Shown in pieces: positions 52,520-61,227 of a DNA stretch of 64,000 bases. Made by a program: the position numbers and the translations under genes. The DNA comes from Polaromonas sp. (GTDB taxonomy: Bacteria; Pseudomonadota; Gammaproteobacteria; Burkholderiales; Burkholderiaceae_C): positions 120,741-184,740 of the forward strand of contig NZ_JAAFGZ010000009.1 in assembly GCF_010365105.1 (NCBI RefSeq), in the 5' to 3' direction. The stretch's first letter is position 1. Every line of letters begins with the position of its first letter. Under the pieces are notes generated by a model. The model searched no databases. It worked only from the letters and a program-made list of their open reading frames with translations, and was not told the DNA's origin.

Positions 52520-54750
52520 TGGGGCGCCTGCAACAATTTCGTTTTCAACATCTCGAATTCCTTGTCGCCGTCCATGGTTTTACGGTTGGTGGACAAGGCC
52601 ATGGTGGCCTGGCTGTTTTGGGCAGATTCTGACACCGAATGCATGGCCTCGATGCCGCCTGTGGAATCGGCATTGCCGGGTGCAGGGGCAGGCTCAGACG
52701 GCGCCAGCCAGACCCATATCCGGCGCTCGCGAATGTAAAGCATGGCAAAGACACCCAGGATCAAAAAGGCACAGCCCAGGTAAACGATGGTCTTGCCTGG
52801 TGCCCGTGCCACCTGGAACACGCTGGCCTGGACCTGCTTGAAATCCTTCAGCTCAAACGCCATCGGCGCCGGGTAATGCGGCGCATCCGACAGGCTGAGC
52901 ACCATCTGCGACATGAAGGCCTGCGTTTTCTCGTCCTGCGGCAAGGGCTTGAGGCCGGCCTGCTCGCGCGTCATCGAGGTCAGCTCGAACAGCACGCCGT
53001 TGAGAATCCGAACCAGGACTTCACCAGCGCGGTTGCGCTCGGCCTCGGGCACATTGGCTTCCATGAAGTCCGAAATGGCCTGCAATCCGGCGACCGGTTT
53101 CACCTTGCCGGCAGATGCGCCGGCAGCAGGAACCGAAGCCGCCTCTGATCCGGCAAACAGCGCCAGTGCACGCGAGGCCGATTCGTTCAGTTGCTGCGCG
53201 AGTTCCGGGCGGTCCGTGCCGACGGCCAGACGGGTATAGCGCCTGACTGCCAAGTCGCGCTGCGCCGGATCGGCCAGCGCGGCACGCAGGCGAACGAAGG
53301 TCGCCGTGCTGCTTTCCGGATCGGCCGGTATGCGCAGGTACTGGAAGGCGTCCACCGTGTTATCGCGCACGCCCATGAGGAACATGGGCGGGTTGTCGGG
53401 GTTGTCATCCATCTTGACCGGGAGCATGTAGTTCTGGAACTCGCGCGCCTGGCCGGCGGCATCGCGCAGCTTGTAGCTCACGCTGGGCCCGACATTGCGC
53501 AATTGCTTCTGGGTTACGGTCTTGTTGGCCGCACCCAGCCGCGTTTCAATCGCCTTGTGCAGGTCCACCTTGCGCACGTCGGCGCCCGGGCTTGACGACC
53601 TACCCGAAACGCCCGCGAAATTCTCGACATTGATGACGCGCAGAGCGGTGTATTCCAGCGTGAGCTGCTCGGCGCCTGCCCCCTGGCCGTTGGTCAGTGC
53701 GCTGCTGCCGCCAATGGTTCCCTGGATTTCAAAAGGCCGGGTGGCAGCGGACATCGGAATCGCGCTCAGCGTGACGCTGGAGCCACCGTCGTCAAAGCTG
53801 GACTGGTAAATCTCCACGCCCTTGTAGTTGGCCGGATGGTTGACCTCGACCCGCGCTGGCGTTTTCTCGCCCGTGGCCTTGTCGTGGATGACGATGTCGC
53901 TGGCAAACAGCTTGGGCATGCCGGTGGAGTAGTACTCGACACTGAATTTCTTCAACTCGACCGCAAAAGGAAGCTCCTGGAGCAGGATGCCGCCCGGCTG
54001 GTTCAGGATCGCGGTGCTCGACTGCGTGCCCTCTGCCACCAGCAGGTTGGCGCGAAAGGTCGGGTTGCGCTCGCTCAGGCGGTGCTGGGCCGGCACGTCG
54101 GCGATCAGCCCGCCGCCGGTGAAGGTGGACTTGCCGTTGAGCAGCATCTGCGCCCGCACGATCATGTCGCCATCGAGCAGGCCGCCGATGCAGATCAGCA
54201 CGATGGCGCTGTGCGCGGCAATGTAGCCCAGCTTGTTGGCAGAGCCCTTTTTGGCGGCAACCATCCAGCCGGCGCTTCGCTGCTGGAGCTTGACCTTCCA
54301 TCCGCTTTGCACCAGGGTCTGGCCGATGCGTCGCGCGGCTGCTTCGGGGGACTCGGCCAGACCCGCCTGCGCGCGGTGGCCAAAGGCCTTGAGGCTTTGC
54401 TCGCGAACGTCTTCCTTGAGCTGGTTGAAGTCGGCCAGGATCTTGGGCGTGTTGCGGGCGATGCACAGGGACGTGGACACCACCAGAAACGCCAGGATCA
54501 GCAGGAACCACCAGGCACTGTAAACCGTGTTCAGGCTGGCAAGGCTGAACACCTGCGCCCAGAACGGGCCGAACTGGTTGACGTAATTGCTGAGCGGCTC
54601 CTGCTGCTTGAGCACCGTGCCAATCACCGATGCGATACAGATGACAGTCAGCAGCGAAATCGAAAAGCGCATCGACGACAGCAACTCCACCGACGCGCGC
54701 AGGGTGCGCGAGCCCCAATTGACCTTCATGCCTTCGGTGGAAACTGTCAT
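52516..54750 (-). CDS. resB: Cytochrome c biogenesis protein ResB/Ccs1
   Basis: ResB is the partner of CcsB in haem delivery. The 744-residue product has two to three N-terminal membrane helices (SISLLTVICIASVIGTVL and others), a large periplasmic domain, and one more helix before a short cytoplasmic tail (IVYLGCAFLILGVFAMLYIRERR). The ATG at 54750 is used; an internal ATG 7 codons on (MKVNWG) is a possible alternative. Confidence 0.95.
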   Translation of the reverse strand: MTVSTEGMKVNWGSRTLRASVELLSSMRFSISLLTVICIASVIGTVLKQQEPLSNYVNQFGPFWAQVFSLASLNTVYSAWWFLLILAFLVVSTSLCIARNTPKILADFNQLKEDVREQSLKAFGHRAQAGLAESPEAAARRIGQTLVQSGWKVKLQQRSAGWMVAAKKGSANKLGYIAAHSAIVLICIGGLLDGDMIVRAQMLLNGKSTFTGGGLIADVPAQHRLSERNPTFRANLLVAEGTQSSTAILNQPGGILLQELPFAVELKKFSVEYYSTGMPKLFASDIVIHDKATGEKTPARVEVNHPANYKGVEIYQSSFDDGGSSVTLSAIPMSAATRPFEIQGTIGGSSALTNGQGAGAEQLTLEYTALRVINVENFAGVSGRSSSPGADVRKVDLHKAIETRLGAANKTVTQKQLRNVGPSVSYKLRDAAGQAREFQNYMLPVKMDDNPDNPPMFLMGVRDNTVDAFQYLRIPADPESSTATFVRLRAALADPAQRDLAVRRYTRLAVGTDRPELAQQLNESASRALALFAGSEAASVPAAGASAGKVKPVAGLQAISDFMEANVPEAERNRAGEVLVRILNGVLFELTSMTREQAGLKPLPQDEKTQAFMSQMVLSLSDAPHYPAPMAFELKDFKQVQASVFQVARAPGKTIVYLGCAFLILGVFAMLYIRERRIWVWLAPSEPAPAPGNADSTGGIEAMHSVSESAQNSQATMALSTNRKTMDGDKEFEMLKTKLLQAPQ

Positions 54751-54810
54751 ACGTGAAATTCAAAGCCTGAAGGCTTGGTGTGTGGCGTGGAAATGGAAGA
54801 TAAAAACAAA

Positions 54811-54841
54811 AAGGCGGGCTTTCGTTTGAAAGACCCGCCTT
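54811..54841 (-). terminator. Intrinsic terminator downstream of cytochrome c4 gene
   Basis: On the reverse strand AAGGCGGG pairs with CCCGCCTT, closing a stem that continues through CTTTC/GAAAG, and is followed by TTTTGTTTTTA. It lies about 110 bases after the cytochrome c4 stop and before resB, separating the two transcripts. Confidence 0.75.
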
Positions 54842-54953
54842 GATGTGATTGATTAATGCGGCTTCGGTTCAATGCCGGCCAAGGATTTCTGGAGGAAACC
54901 GGCAAAAAGGGAAAACCTGCCTCGAACCATGGAAAAGCCGCAGGATCAGGGTT

Positions 54954-55640
54954 TTAGCGCAAGCCGGCGATGTAGTCGGCAACTGCCCGGATTTCCTTGT
55001 CATTGAGCTTGGCCGCCACCTGGGTCATCTGGATGCTGTTGGTGCGAATGCCGTCACGGAAGTACGTCAGCTGCGCAGCGGTGTATTCGGAATGCTGGCC
55101 GCTCAGGCGCGGGTATTGCGAAGGAATGCCGCGACCGGTCGGACTGTGGCAGCCTGCGCAGGCAGCGATCTGGCGGTCGGCAATGCCGCCGCGGTAGATG
55201 CGCTCGCCCAGCGTGACCAGCTCTTTTTCCTTGGCAAACCCGGGCTTGGCCTGCTTGCTGGTGGCCCAGTACGCGACGTTTTTCATGTCGGCGTCGGACA
55301 GCGTGGCGGCAAAGCCCTGCATGATGGCATTTTTACGCTTGCCGGCCTTGTATTCCTGCAACTGCTTGACCAGGTATTCTGGATGCTGCTGCGACAGCTT
55401 GGGGTAGGCCGGTGTTCCGGAGTTTCCGTCGGCGCCATGGCAGGCGGCGCATACGGCGGTGAAGGAGGCTTCTCCCTTGACCAGGTCAGGCTTGGCTGCC
55501 ATGACCGGCGCCGCTGCGGCGGCTGCCGGCGCTGCATGCGCCTGGGCAGCATCCGCCGGTGCGGCTTCACCCGCGGCAAATGAAGACATGGCGGGCAAGG
55601 CCAGCAAGGCGGCCAGTAGGGAAGTAGCGAACAGCTTCAT
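54954..55640 (-). CDS. Di-haem cytochrome c4
   Basis: This 228-residue periplasmic electron carrier has a signal peptide (about 1-23, ending SFAAG), an Ala/Pro-rich linker, and two cytochrome c domains with haem sites CAACH (64-68) and CAGCH (161-165). Axial methionine regions are NAIMQGFAATL and NSIQMTQVAAKL. I start at the ATG at 55640. It is likely an electron donor to a terminal oxidase, and it depends on CcsB-ResB next door. Confidence 0.94.
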   Translation of the reverse strand: MKLFATSLLAALLALPAMSSFAAGEAAPADAAQAHAAPAAAAAAPVMAAKPDLVKGEASFTAVCAACHGADGNSGTPAYPKLSQQHPEYLVKQLQEYKAGKRKNAIMQGFAATLSDADMKNVAYWATSKQAKPGFAKEKELVTLGERIYRGGIADRQIAACAGCHSPTGRGIPSQYPRLSGQHSEYTAAQLTYFRDGIRTNSIQMTQVAAKLNDKEIRAVADYIAGLR

Positions 55641-55842
55641 ATCGGGACTTTTAATTGGTTGGCGCACAGAACTTGGGTAGAGCGGGATTTTACAATGGCT
55701 TGACGCCAGGCCCTATTATCGGGATTTGGAAAATGGCTGTTTGCCTGTCTTGCGAGCCAGCGCCTGCCTTTCCACACTTTTATTTTTCCCGGCCTGCCTT
55801 GCAACGGCAGCGCAGCCACCGACCTCCAGGGATCGCCCCATC

Positions 55843-56604
55843 ATGACTTCTTCCGCTTCCTTGCCTCTTCCCGCCGACGCCAAGCCCGATCCCAAAATCG
55901 CCATGGGCTGGCTGCACACCGCCAAATTCCTGACCACTGCGCCCGAACTCAAGCACCTGCCGCGCATCGACGTCCCCGAAATTGCCTTCGTGGGCCGTTC
56001 CAACGCCGGCAAATCAACCTGCATCAACACCCTGACGCAGCAGCACCGGCTGGCGTTTGCGTCCAAGACGCCGGGGCGCACGCAAAGCATCAACCTGTTT
56101 TCACTGGGCAAGCAGGGCGTGACCGATGCAGTACTGGCCGATCTGCCGGGCTACGGCTATGCCGCCGTTCCCAAGGAAGCCAAGTACCGCTGGCAGCAGG
56201 TGATGGGCAATTACCTGCAGACGCGCGACAACCTGCAAGCCATCGTGCTGCTGTGCGACCCGCGCCTGGGCCTGACGGAACTCGACGAAGTGCTGCTCGA
56301 CGTGATCCGGCCGCGCGTCGAGGAAGGGCTGAAATTCCTGGTGCTGCTGACCAAATCCGACAAACTCAACAAGACCGATGCCGCCAAGGCGATGCAGATC
56401 GTCAAGCTGCAGGCGGGCGGCGGCGACGTGAAGCTGTTTTCATCGCTCAAACGCCAGGGCGTCGAGGAAGTGGCCCAGCATTTATGGGACTGGGCGCATC
56501 CCAAGGAAAAGCCGGTCAAGGTGCCCAAACCAGCGCCAGAATCGCCGGCTGATGGCGAATCAGACCCCCAAGCGTCCATGCCGCCAGCGGCTGACCTGGC
56601 CTGA
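55843..56604 (+). CDS. engB: Ribosome biogenesis GTPase EngB (YihA/YsxC)
   Basis: EngB is a small GTPase for large ribosomal subunit assembly. The 253-residue product has G1 GRSNAGKST (51-59), G3 DLPGYGYA and G4 TKSDK. There is an N-terminal extension of about 25 residues and a Pro-rich tail after residue 220. I chose the ATG at 55843. It is divergent from the cytochrome c4 gene. Confidence 0.95.
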   Translation: MTSSASLPLPADAKPDPKIAMGWLHTAKFLTTAPELKHLPRIDVPEIAFVGRSNAGKSTCINTLTQQHRLAFASKTPGRTQSINLFSLGKQGVTDAVLADLPGYGYAAVPKEAKYRWQQVMGNYLQTRDNLQAIVLLCDPRLGLTELDEVLLDVIRPRVEEGLKFLVLLTKSDKLNKTDAAKAMQIVKLQAGGGDVKLFSSLKRQGVEEVAQHLWDWAHPKEKPVKVPKPAPESPADGESDPQASMPPAADLA

Positions 56605-56639
56605 TCGCCGGCAAGGCGTCCAGAGCGGCCGGCAGCTTC

Positions 56640-56705
56640 AATTTCAAGAAAATAATGGCTTTAGCGCATGCCCTGCATGTGAAACCAGCTATCAATAAAA
56701 TAGCA
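56640..56705 (-). repeat. Dispersed palindromic repeat A, copy 9
   Basis: The reverse-strand order is GCTATTTTATTGATAGC, TGGTTTCACATGC, GCGCTAAAGCC and TTTTCTTGAAAT. It ends 2 bases before the start codon of the hydrolase gene, so that gene has no conventional ribosome site. Confidence 0.7.
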
Positions 56706-56707
56706 TC

Positions 56708-57619
56708 ATGATTGAATTCAACGACTGCGCCTTGCCCCACGGCATCACCCTGTCCTGCCGCTGCACTGGCATCAGGGGCCGACCAGTGCTGATGTTCCTG
56801 CACGGATTTCCGGAAGCAGCGTTTGTCTGGGATGGCCTGCTGGAACATTTTGCGCGCCCCGAGAATGGCGGCTTTCGCTGCATCGCCCCCAACCTGCGCG
56901 GCTACGGACCGTCCAGCGCGCCCGCCGAAGTGGCCAACTACCGGCCCAAACACCTCATGCAGGACATTGCCGCGCTGATCGAGCACGAAGGCGGCCCGCT
57001 GGCTTGCCTGGTCGCGCACGACTGGGGCGGCGCCGTGGCCTGGAACCTGGCCGCCAGCGCGCCGGGCTGCATGGAAAAGCTCGCCATCATCAATTCGCCG
57101 CACCCCGGCACCTTTTTGCGCGAGCTGCAGCACTCGCCAGCGCAGCAGGCCGCCAGTGCGTACATGAATTTTTTGATCCGCCCGGATGCCGAAGCGTTGC
57201 TGGCCGAAGACGACTTTCGCCGGATGTGGGAATTTTTTACCGCCATGGGCGCAGCCGATGGCCCGCACGCCTGGCTGACCGACGCCGTCAGGGCGCAATA
57301 CCGCGACATCTGGCGCGCCGGACTGACCGGGCCGCTCAGTTACTACCGCGCCTCGCCGCTGCGCCCGCCACGGCCCGGCCCACCGCACCACGACCCGGCC
57401 GCGGCCGCCGTGGTCATTGCGCGCGACAAGCTGGAAGTGCAGATGCCGACGCTGGTCATCTGGGGCCTGGGCGACACCGCTCTGCCCCCGGCCTTGCTGG
57501 ACGGCCTTGAAGACTTCGTGCCGCAAATGCAGTTGCACCGTGTCGAAGGCGCCACCCACTGGATCGTGCATGAGCAGCCCGAACGGGTCATCGATTACCT
57601 GCAGGATTTTCTTCGCTGA
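56708..57619 (+). CDS. Alpha/beta hydrolase of the epoxide hydrolase/haloacid dehalogenase type
   Basis: This 303-residue alpha/beta-fold hydrolase has oxyanion motif HGFPE (32-36), an Asp nucleophile D105 in VAHDWGGAV and a catalytic His in GATHWIVHE. An Asp rather than Ser nucleophile places it with epoxide hydrolases and haloalkane or haloacetate dehalogenases. The substrate is not predictable. The start codon lies directly after repeat A copy 9 with no clear Shine-Dalgarno sequence. Confidence 0.88.
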   Translation: MIEFNDCALPHGITLSCRCTGIRGRPVLMFLHGFPEAAFVWDGLLEHFARPENGGFRCIAPNLRGYGPSSAPAEVANYRPKHLMQDIAALIEHEGGPLACLVAHDWGGAVAWNLAASAPGCMEKLAIINSPHPGTFLRELQHSPAQQAASAYMNFLIRPDAEALLAEDDFRRMWEFFTAMGAADGPHAWLTDAVRAQYRDIWRAGLTGPLSYYRASPLRPPRPGPPHHDPAAAAVVIARDKLEVQMPTLVIWGLGDTALPPALLDGLEDFVPQMQLHRVEGATHWIVHEQPERVIDYLQDFLR

Positions 57620-57639
57620 AACAGCGACGGCATGCAGAA

Positions 57640-57706
57640 TACTATTAAAAAAATAGCTGAAAGTGTATGTCCGTAGAGCGGAAACGCACTAAAAGGCTTA
57701 AAAAAC
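57640..57706 (+). repeat. Dispersed palindromic repeat A, copy 10
   Basis: ACTATTAAAAAAATAGC is followed by TGAAAGTG, a small TCCG/CGGA hairpin, ACGCACTAAAAGGC and TTAAAAAACG. It lies between the convergent hydrolase and acyltransferase genes. Confidence 0.65.
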
Positions 57707-57730
57707 GAGTTGCCATGGCCTAACGTCCAC

Positions 57731-58627
57731 TCAGTACAGCGAAGGCTCGCCCTCGGGTCGTGTCTTGAACCGTTTATGCACCCAGTAATATTGCGCCGGC
57801 ATGGTGGCGATGTAGCCCTGCAGCCGCGCATTCATCAGCGCGGTGTCGGCCACAGGGTCGCTGCTGGGGAAATCGGTCCAGGCAGGCAGCACCTGAACCT
57901 CATAGCCGTCAGGCGTCAGGCGCGGCAATAGCGGCACAACCTTGGCGCGTCCCAGGCGGGCAAAGCGCGACAGCGACGGCACGGTGGCGGTGGTGACGCC
58001 GTAAAATGGCACGAACACCGACTCGTCCGGACCAAAATCCATGTCAGGCAACAAATACAGCGGCTGTCCTTCGCGCAGCGCCGCGACGATGGGCTTGACG
58101 CCCTCGATGCGGCCAAACAGGCGCAAATGGCCAAAGCGCTGCCGGCCCTGCAGGATCCACTGGTCCACGAGCTTGTTCGACTGGTCGGTGTAGATCGTGG
58201 TCGAAGGCCGGGGCATGGCCAGCGCGGTGGCCGCCCAGGCCGCATCCAGGCCCACGAAATGCGGCAGAAAAATCACCGTCGCGTCATTGCCCGCAAGTTC
58301 GTGGGTGGCGCCGGTCAGCCGGACACGCTGCCGCACGCATTGTTCAGGCGCATGCCACAGCCAGGCGCGGTCCAGCCAGGCTTGAGAAAAACAGACAAAG
58401 GTCTTGATGGCCAGCTTGCGCCGCTCTGCCTTCGAAAGCGCCGGAAAGCACACCGAGAAATTCGCATGCACGACGCGCCGGCGCGCGCCGATCAGGCCAT
58501 ACAGCACCCAGCCCAGCATCGTTCCCAGGGCGCGCACGGCCGGCAGCGGCAACCACGCCAGCGCTTTCATGAAGGCAATGCCAACCCGCGTCATCGCATG
58601 GCCGACCGAAGCGCGAAAATTGTTCAA
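57731..58627 (-). CDS. LpxL/HtrB-family lipid A acyltransferase (second of a tandem pair)
   Basis: This membrane-anchored acyltransferase of about 298 residues acts in late lipid A acylation or a related lysophospholipid acylation. The HX4D dyad is in IFLPHFVGLDAAW, and PDMDFGPDESVFVPF is the other family block. I start at TTG 58627 because AAGGA sits 6 bases upstream and the TTGA overlaps the stop of the upstream paralogue; an ATG at 58594 is the alternative. Which acyl chain it adds is unknown. Confidence 0.9.
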   Translation of the reverse strand: MNNFRASVGHAMTRVGIAFMKALAWLPLPAVRALGTMLGWVLYGLIGARRRVVHANFSVCFPALSKAERRKLAIKTFVCFSQAWLDRAWLWHAPEQCVRQRVRLTGATHELAGNDATVIFLPHFVGLDAAWAATALAMPRPSTTIYTDQSNKLVDQWILQGRQRFGHLRLFGRIEGVKPIVAALREGQPLYLLPDMDFGPDESVFVPFYGVTTATVPSLSRFARLGRAKVVPLLPRLTPDGYEVQVLPAWTDFPSSDPVADTALMNARLQGYIATMPAQYYWVHKRFKTRPEGEPSLY

Positions 58628-59481
58628 GCAGCGTCCTTGCGCGGTGTCTTGTAGCGCGCATAGCCCCACAGGTACTGGCCGGGCTGGCTCAGCACGATGG
58701 CCTCGATCGCGTGGTTGATGCGCGTCACCGCCTGCAGCATGTCGGGCTTTTCACCTTTTTCAACGACGTCCAGACAGGAGACGGCCGGCCATATCTTCAG
58801 GAAATAGCCCCGGCCCCGGGGCAGGCGCTCGCAGCTGACCGGCAGCAGGACCGCGCCGGTTTGCAGGGCCAGCCGGGCCGCCAGTGTCATGGTGTAGGCC
58901 GGCCGGCCAAAAAATGGCGCCCAGACGCCCCAGCCTTCAGGCGGCACCTGGTCGGTCAGCATGGCGACAGCCTGGTTGGCCTTCAGGGTCTTGTGCATGA
59001 GCCGGATGCCGCTCAGGCTGGCCGGCACGACGGTGAGGTTATGGCGGTCGCGGGCCAGGCTTTCCAGGCGGGCCAGCCAGGCCTTGCGGGCGGGCCGGTA
59101 AATGGCGGTGATCGGACCGTACAGCTCTGCCAGCGCCTGCGGCCCCAGCTCGAAACTGCCGCAGTGCGGTCCGAAAAATATCACACCCTTGCCCTGCGCA
59201 AATGCCTTGTCGGCATGCGCCTGGCCTTCGAGCCGGACATTGCCCAGGCACGACTGCGAACGCGGCCGCATCCAGAGCTTGGGCAACTCACCGACAAAAC
59301 GCCCGGTCTCGGCAATCGCCGGCCGGGCGGCTTCAAACGGCAGGCCGGCTTGCGCCACGTTGGCCCGGAACTGGGCGCGGTAGCGGGCACTCAGCCACCA
59401 GACCAGCCAGCCCAGCCCCGCGCCCAGCGCGTGCAGCACCGGAAGCGGCCAGCGTGAGAAAAAACGGAATAACCAGAGCAT
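58624..59481 (-). CDS. LpxL/HtrB-family lipid A acyltransferase (first of a tandem pair)
   Basis: This 285-residue paralogue of the next gene has an N-terminal membrane helix, the HX4E dyad in FFGPHCGSFEL, and a DQVPPEGWGVWAPFFG block that matches the family's second motif. It is divergent from metK. The pair probably adds the two secondary acyl chains of lipid A (inferred from family and tandem layout). Confidence 0.92.
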   Translation of the reverse strand: MLWLFRFFSRWPLPVLHALGAGLGWLVWWLSARYRAQFRANVAQAGLPFEAARPAIAETGRFVGELPKLWMRPRSQSCLGNVRLEGQAHADKAFAQGKGVIFFGPHCGSFELGPQALAELYGPITAIYRPARKAWLARLESLARDRHNLTVVPASLSGIRLMHKTLKANQAVAMLTDQVPPEGWGVWAPFFGRPAYTMTLAARLALQTGAVLLPVSCERLPRGRGYFLKIWPAVSCLDVVEKGEKPDMLQAVTRINHAIEAIVLSQPGQYLWGYARYKTPRKDAA

Positions 59482-59526
59482 GAAAAGGGTGCTAAAGGGC
59501 TAATGAAGCCAAAAAAGGGAGCGTCT

Positions 59527-59532
59527 TATAAT
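59527..59532 (+). promoter_or_regulatory. Candidate -10 box of the metK promoter
   Basis: A perfect TATAAT places transcription start at about 59538-59540, exactly where the foldable metK leader begins. No good -35 box is visible at the right distance. Confidence 0.5.
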
Positions 59533-59539
59533 TGCGTCT

Positions 59540-59598
59540 GTCGCCGAGTTACTGAACAACTTGCAGGGCGACATTAAACCAAACTGCTAAAGCGTTCG
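59540..59598 (+). promoter_or_regulatory. Candidate SAM-II-like pseudoknot riboswitch aptamer upstream of metK
   Basis: P1 is GTCGCC (59540-59545) with GGCGAC (59567-59572). In the 21-base loop, TGAAC (59553-59557) can pair with downstream GTTCG (59594-59598), and GCAG (59563-59566) with CTGC (59584-59587). This makes an H-type pseudoknot. The loop starts GAGTT and ends TTGCAG, and GCTAAA (59586-59591) follows, as I recall for SAM-II RNAs, whose loop is GATTT...TTGCA and whose 3' arm carries GCTAAA. metK makes SAM, so feedback control would be logical. Confidence 0.6.
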
Positions 59599-59604
59599 CC
59601 AAAG

Positions 59605-59644
59605 CACTTCCTGCTGGCAACGCGCCAGCAAAACTTATGGAGTG
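59605..59644 (+). promoter_or_regulatory. Candidate ribosome-site sequestering hairpin of the metK leader
   Basis: CACTTCC (59605-59611) can pair, with one bulged T, to GGAGTG (59639-59644), which is the metK Shine-Dalgarno sequence. Inside lies a perfect hairpin, GCTGGC/GCCAGC with loop AACGC. It could be the expression platform of the aptamer just upstream. Confidence 0.5.
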
Positions 59645-59650
59645 TACGCA

Positions 59651-60838
59651 ATGGCGAACGATTTTCTCTTTACTTCCGAATCCGTCTCCGAAGGCCATCC
59701 CGACAAGGTTGCCGACCAGATTTCAGATGCCATCCTGGATGCCGTCTTCAAGCAGGACCCGCATGCGCGCGTTGCTGCCGAAACGCTGACCAACACCGGC
59801 CTGGTCGTGCTGGCCGGCGAGATCACTGCGCGTGAAGACGTGAATGTCGACTACATCCAGGTCGCGCGCGACACCCTCAAGCGCATTGGCTACGACAACA
59901 CCGAGTACGGCATCGACTACAAGGGCTGCGCGGTCATGGTCTGCTACGACAAGCAGAGCAAGGACATTGCCCAGGGCGTGGACCATGCGAGCGACGACCA
60001 CCTGAACACCGGCGCCGGCGACCAGGGCCTGATGTTCGGCTACGCCTGCGACGAGACGCCCGAGCTGATGCCCGCGCCGATTTACTACGCGCACCGCCTG
60101 GTCGAGCGCCAGTCGCAGTTGCGAAAGGACGGCCGCCTGCCGTTTTTGAGGCCTGACGCCAAGAGCCAGGTGACGATGCGCTATGTCGATGGCAAGCCGC
60201 ACAGCATCGACACCGTGGTGCTGTCCACCCAGCATAGCCCCGACCAGAGCGAGACGGCGCACAAGATGAAGGCCTCTTTTATCGAAGCCGTGATCGAAGA
60301 GATCATCAAGCCGGTGTTGCCCAAGGAGTGGCTGCAAAATACCCGCTACCTGATCAACCCGACCGGCCGCTTTGTCATCGGCGGCCCGCAGGGCGACTGC
60401 GGCCTGACCGGGCGCAAGATCATCGTTGACACCTACGGCGGCGCCTGCCCCCACGGTGGCGGCGCCTTCAGCGGCAAGGACCCGAGCAAGGTGGACCGCT
60501 CGGCGGCCTACGCGGCGCGCTACGTGGCCAAGAACATTGTGGCCGCCGGCCTGGCCCGGCAATGCCAGATCCAGGTGGCTTATGCGATTGGCGTGGCCAA
60601 ACCGATGAATGTGACGGTTTATACCGAAGGCACCGGCGTCATTCCGGACAGCCAGATTGCAGAACTGATCAAGGCGCATTTCGACCTGCGCCCGAACGGC
60701 ATCATCCGGATGCTGGACCTGCTGCGCCCCATTTATGAAAAGACCGCCGCTTACGGCCACTTTGGCCGCGACGAGCCTGAATTCACCTGGGAACGCACCG
60801 ACAAGGCAGCGATTTTGCGCAACGCCGCCGGCCTGTGA
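59651..60838 (+). CDS. metK: S-adenosylmethionine synthetase
   Basis: MetK makes S-adenosylmethionine from methionine and ATP. The 395-residue product has [18 protein letters not shown] near the N-terminus, [12 protein letters not shown] in the middle and the P-loop-like [17 protein letters not shown] start at the ATG at 59651 with GGAG 8 bases upstream; a GTG 9 bases earlier is less likely. The leader is described separately. Confidence 0.98.
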   Translation: MANDFLFTSESVSEGHPDKVADQISDAILDAVFKQDPHARVAAETLTNTGLVVLAGEITAREDVNVDYIQVARDTLKRIGYDNTEYGIDYKGCAVMVCYDKQSKDIAQGVDHASDDHLNTGAGDQGLMFGYACDETPELMPAPIYYAHRLVERQSQLRKDGRLPFLRPDAKSQVTMRYVDGKPHSIDTVVLSTQHSPDQSETAHKMKASFIEAVIEEIIKPVLPKEWLQNTRYLINPTGRFVIGGPQGDCGLTGRKIIVDTYGGACPHGGGAFSGKDPSKVDRSAAYAARYVAKNIVAAGLARQCQIQVAYAIGVAKPMNVTVYTEGTGVIPDSQIAELIKAHFDLRPNGIIRMLDLLRPIYEKTAAYGHFGRDEPEFTWERTDKAAILRNAAGL

Positions 60839-60844
60839 AGCCAT

Positions 60845-60880
60845 CTCTTTGGCCGGGTCCTGTGGGGGCTGGCCAAAGAG
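60845..60880 (+). terminator. Possible metK transcript-end hairpin
   Basis: CTCTTTGGCC pairs perfectly with GGCCAAAGAG across a 16-base loop, 6 bases after the metK stop. There is no T run, so it is either a factor-dependent end or a stabilising hairpin. Confidence 0.45.
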
Positions 60881-61008
60881 GAGCACCGGATCAATGGCTT
60901 GCAGTTCCCGACAAGCGATCAGAAAAACGGTGTTTTTTTGCGTCCTTGCTCAAGGCCGCACGTGGTTTGCGTCAATCTCAGGGCAAAAACACCCATGAGA
61001 CGCTGGCG

Positions 61009-61227
61009 CTATCCCCGGGTGTAAGGCGAGTCCGGAATGAACTTGCTTTTGGTGCCCTGAAGTTCAGCGGCAGGTTCTGCATCGGGCTGCGGAACGGGGA
61101 CGGTCTTGTTGGTTCCCTCAAACCCGAAGTCCTTGCCTCGGCGCTTGGGGCCTGCATCAGGTGAAGGGTTGGCTTTTTGCGCCCCTTGCGGGTCGTGGGC
61201 ATCTGGTGAATCAGGCGTTTTGGCCAT
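61009..61227 (-). CDS. Small proline-rich hypothetical protein
   Basis: This 72-residue, hydrophilic, Pro/Asp/Lys-rich open frame has a central KRRGKDFGFEG segment and no hydrophobic stretch. It has a decent start: ATG at 61227 with GGAG 8 bases upstream. I do not recognise a family. It probably represents a small cytoplasmic, possibly disordered protein; it may be conserved only in close relatives. Confidence 0.5.
   Translation of the reverse strand: MAKTPDSPDAHDPQGAQKANPSPDAGPKRRGKDFGFEGTNKTVPVPQPDAEPAAELQGTKSKFIPDSPYTRG

Noticed and set aside
59540..59650. SAM/SAH or SAM-VI riboswitch identity for the metK leader
   Set aside because: The order of helices and the GCTAAA element fit SAM-II better; the other classes also precede metK, but I could not match their conserved cores.
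60921..60940. AAAAAC-GGT-GTTTTTTT hairpin after metK
   Set aside because: The stem has only A-T pairs plus one C-G with a three-base loop; too weak to call a terminator, although the T run is suggestive.
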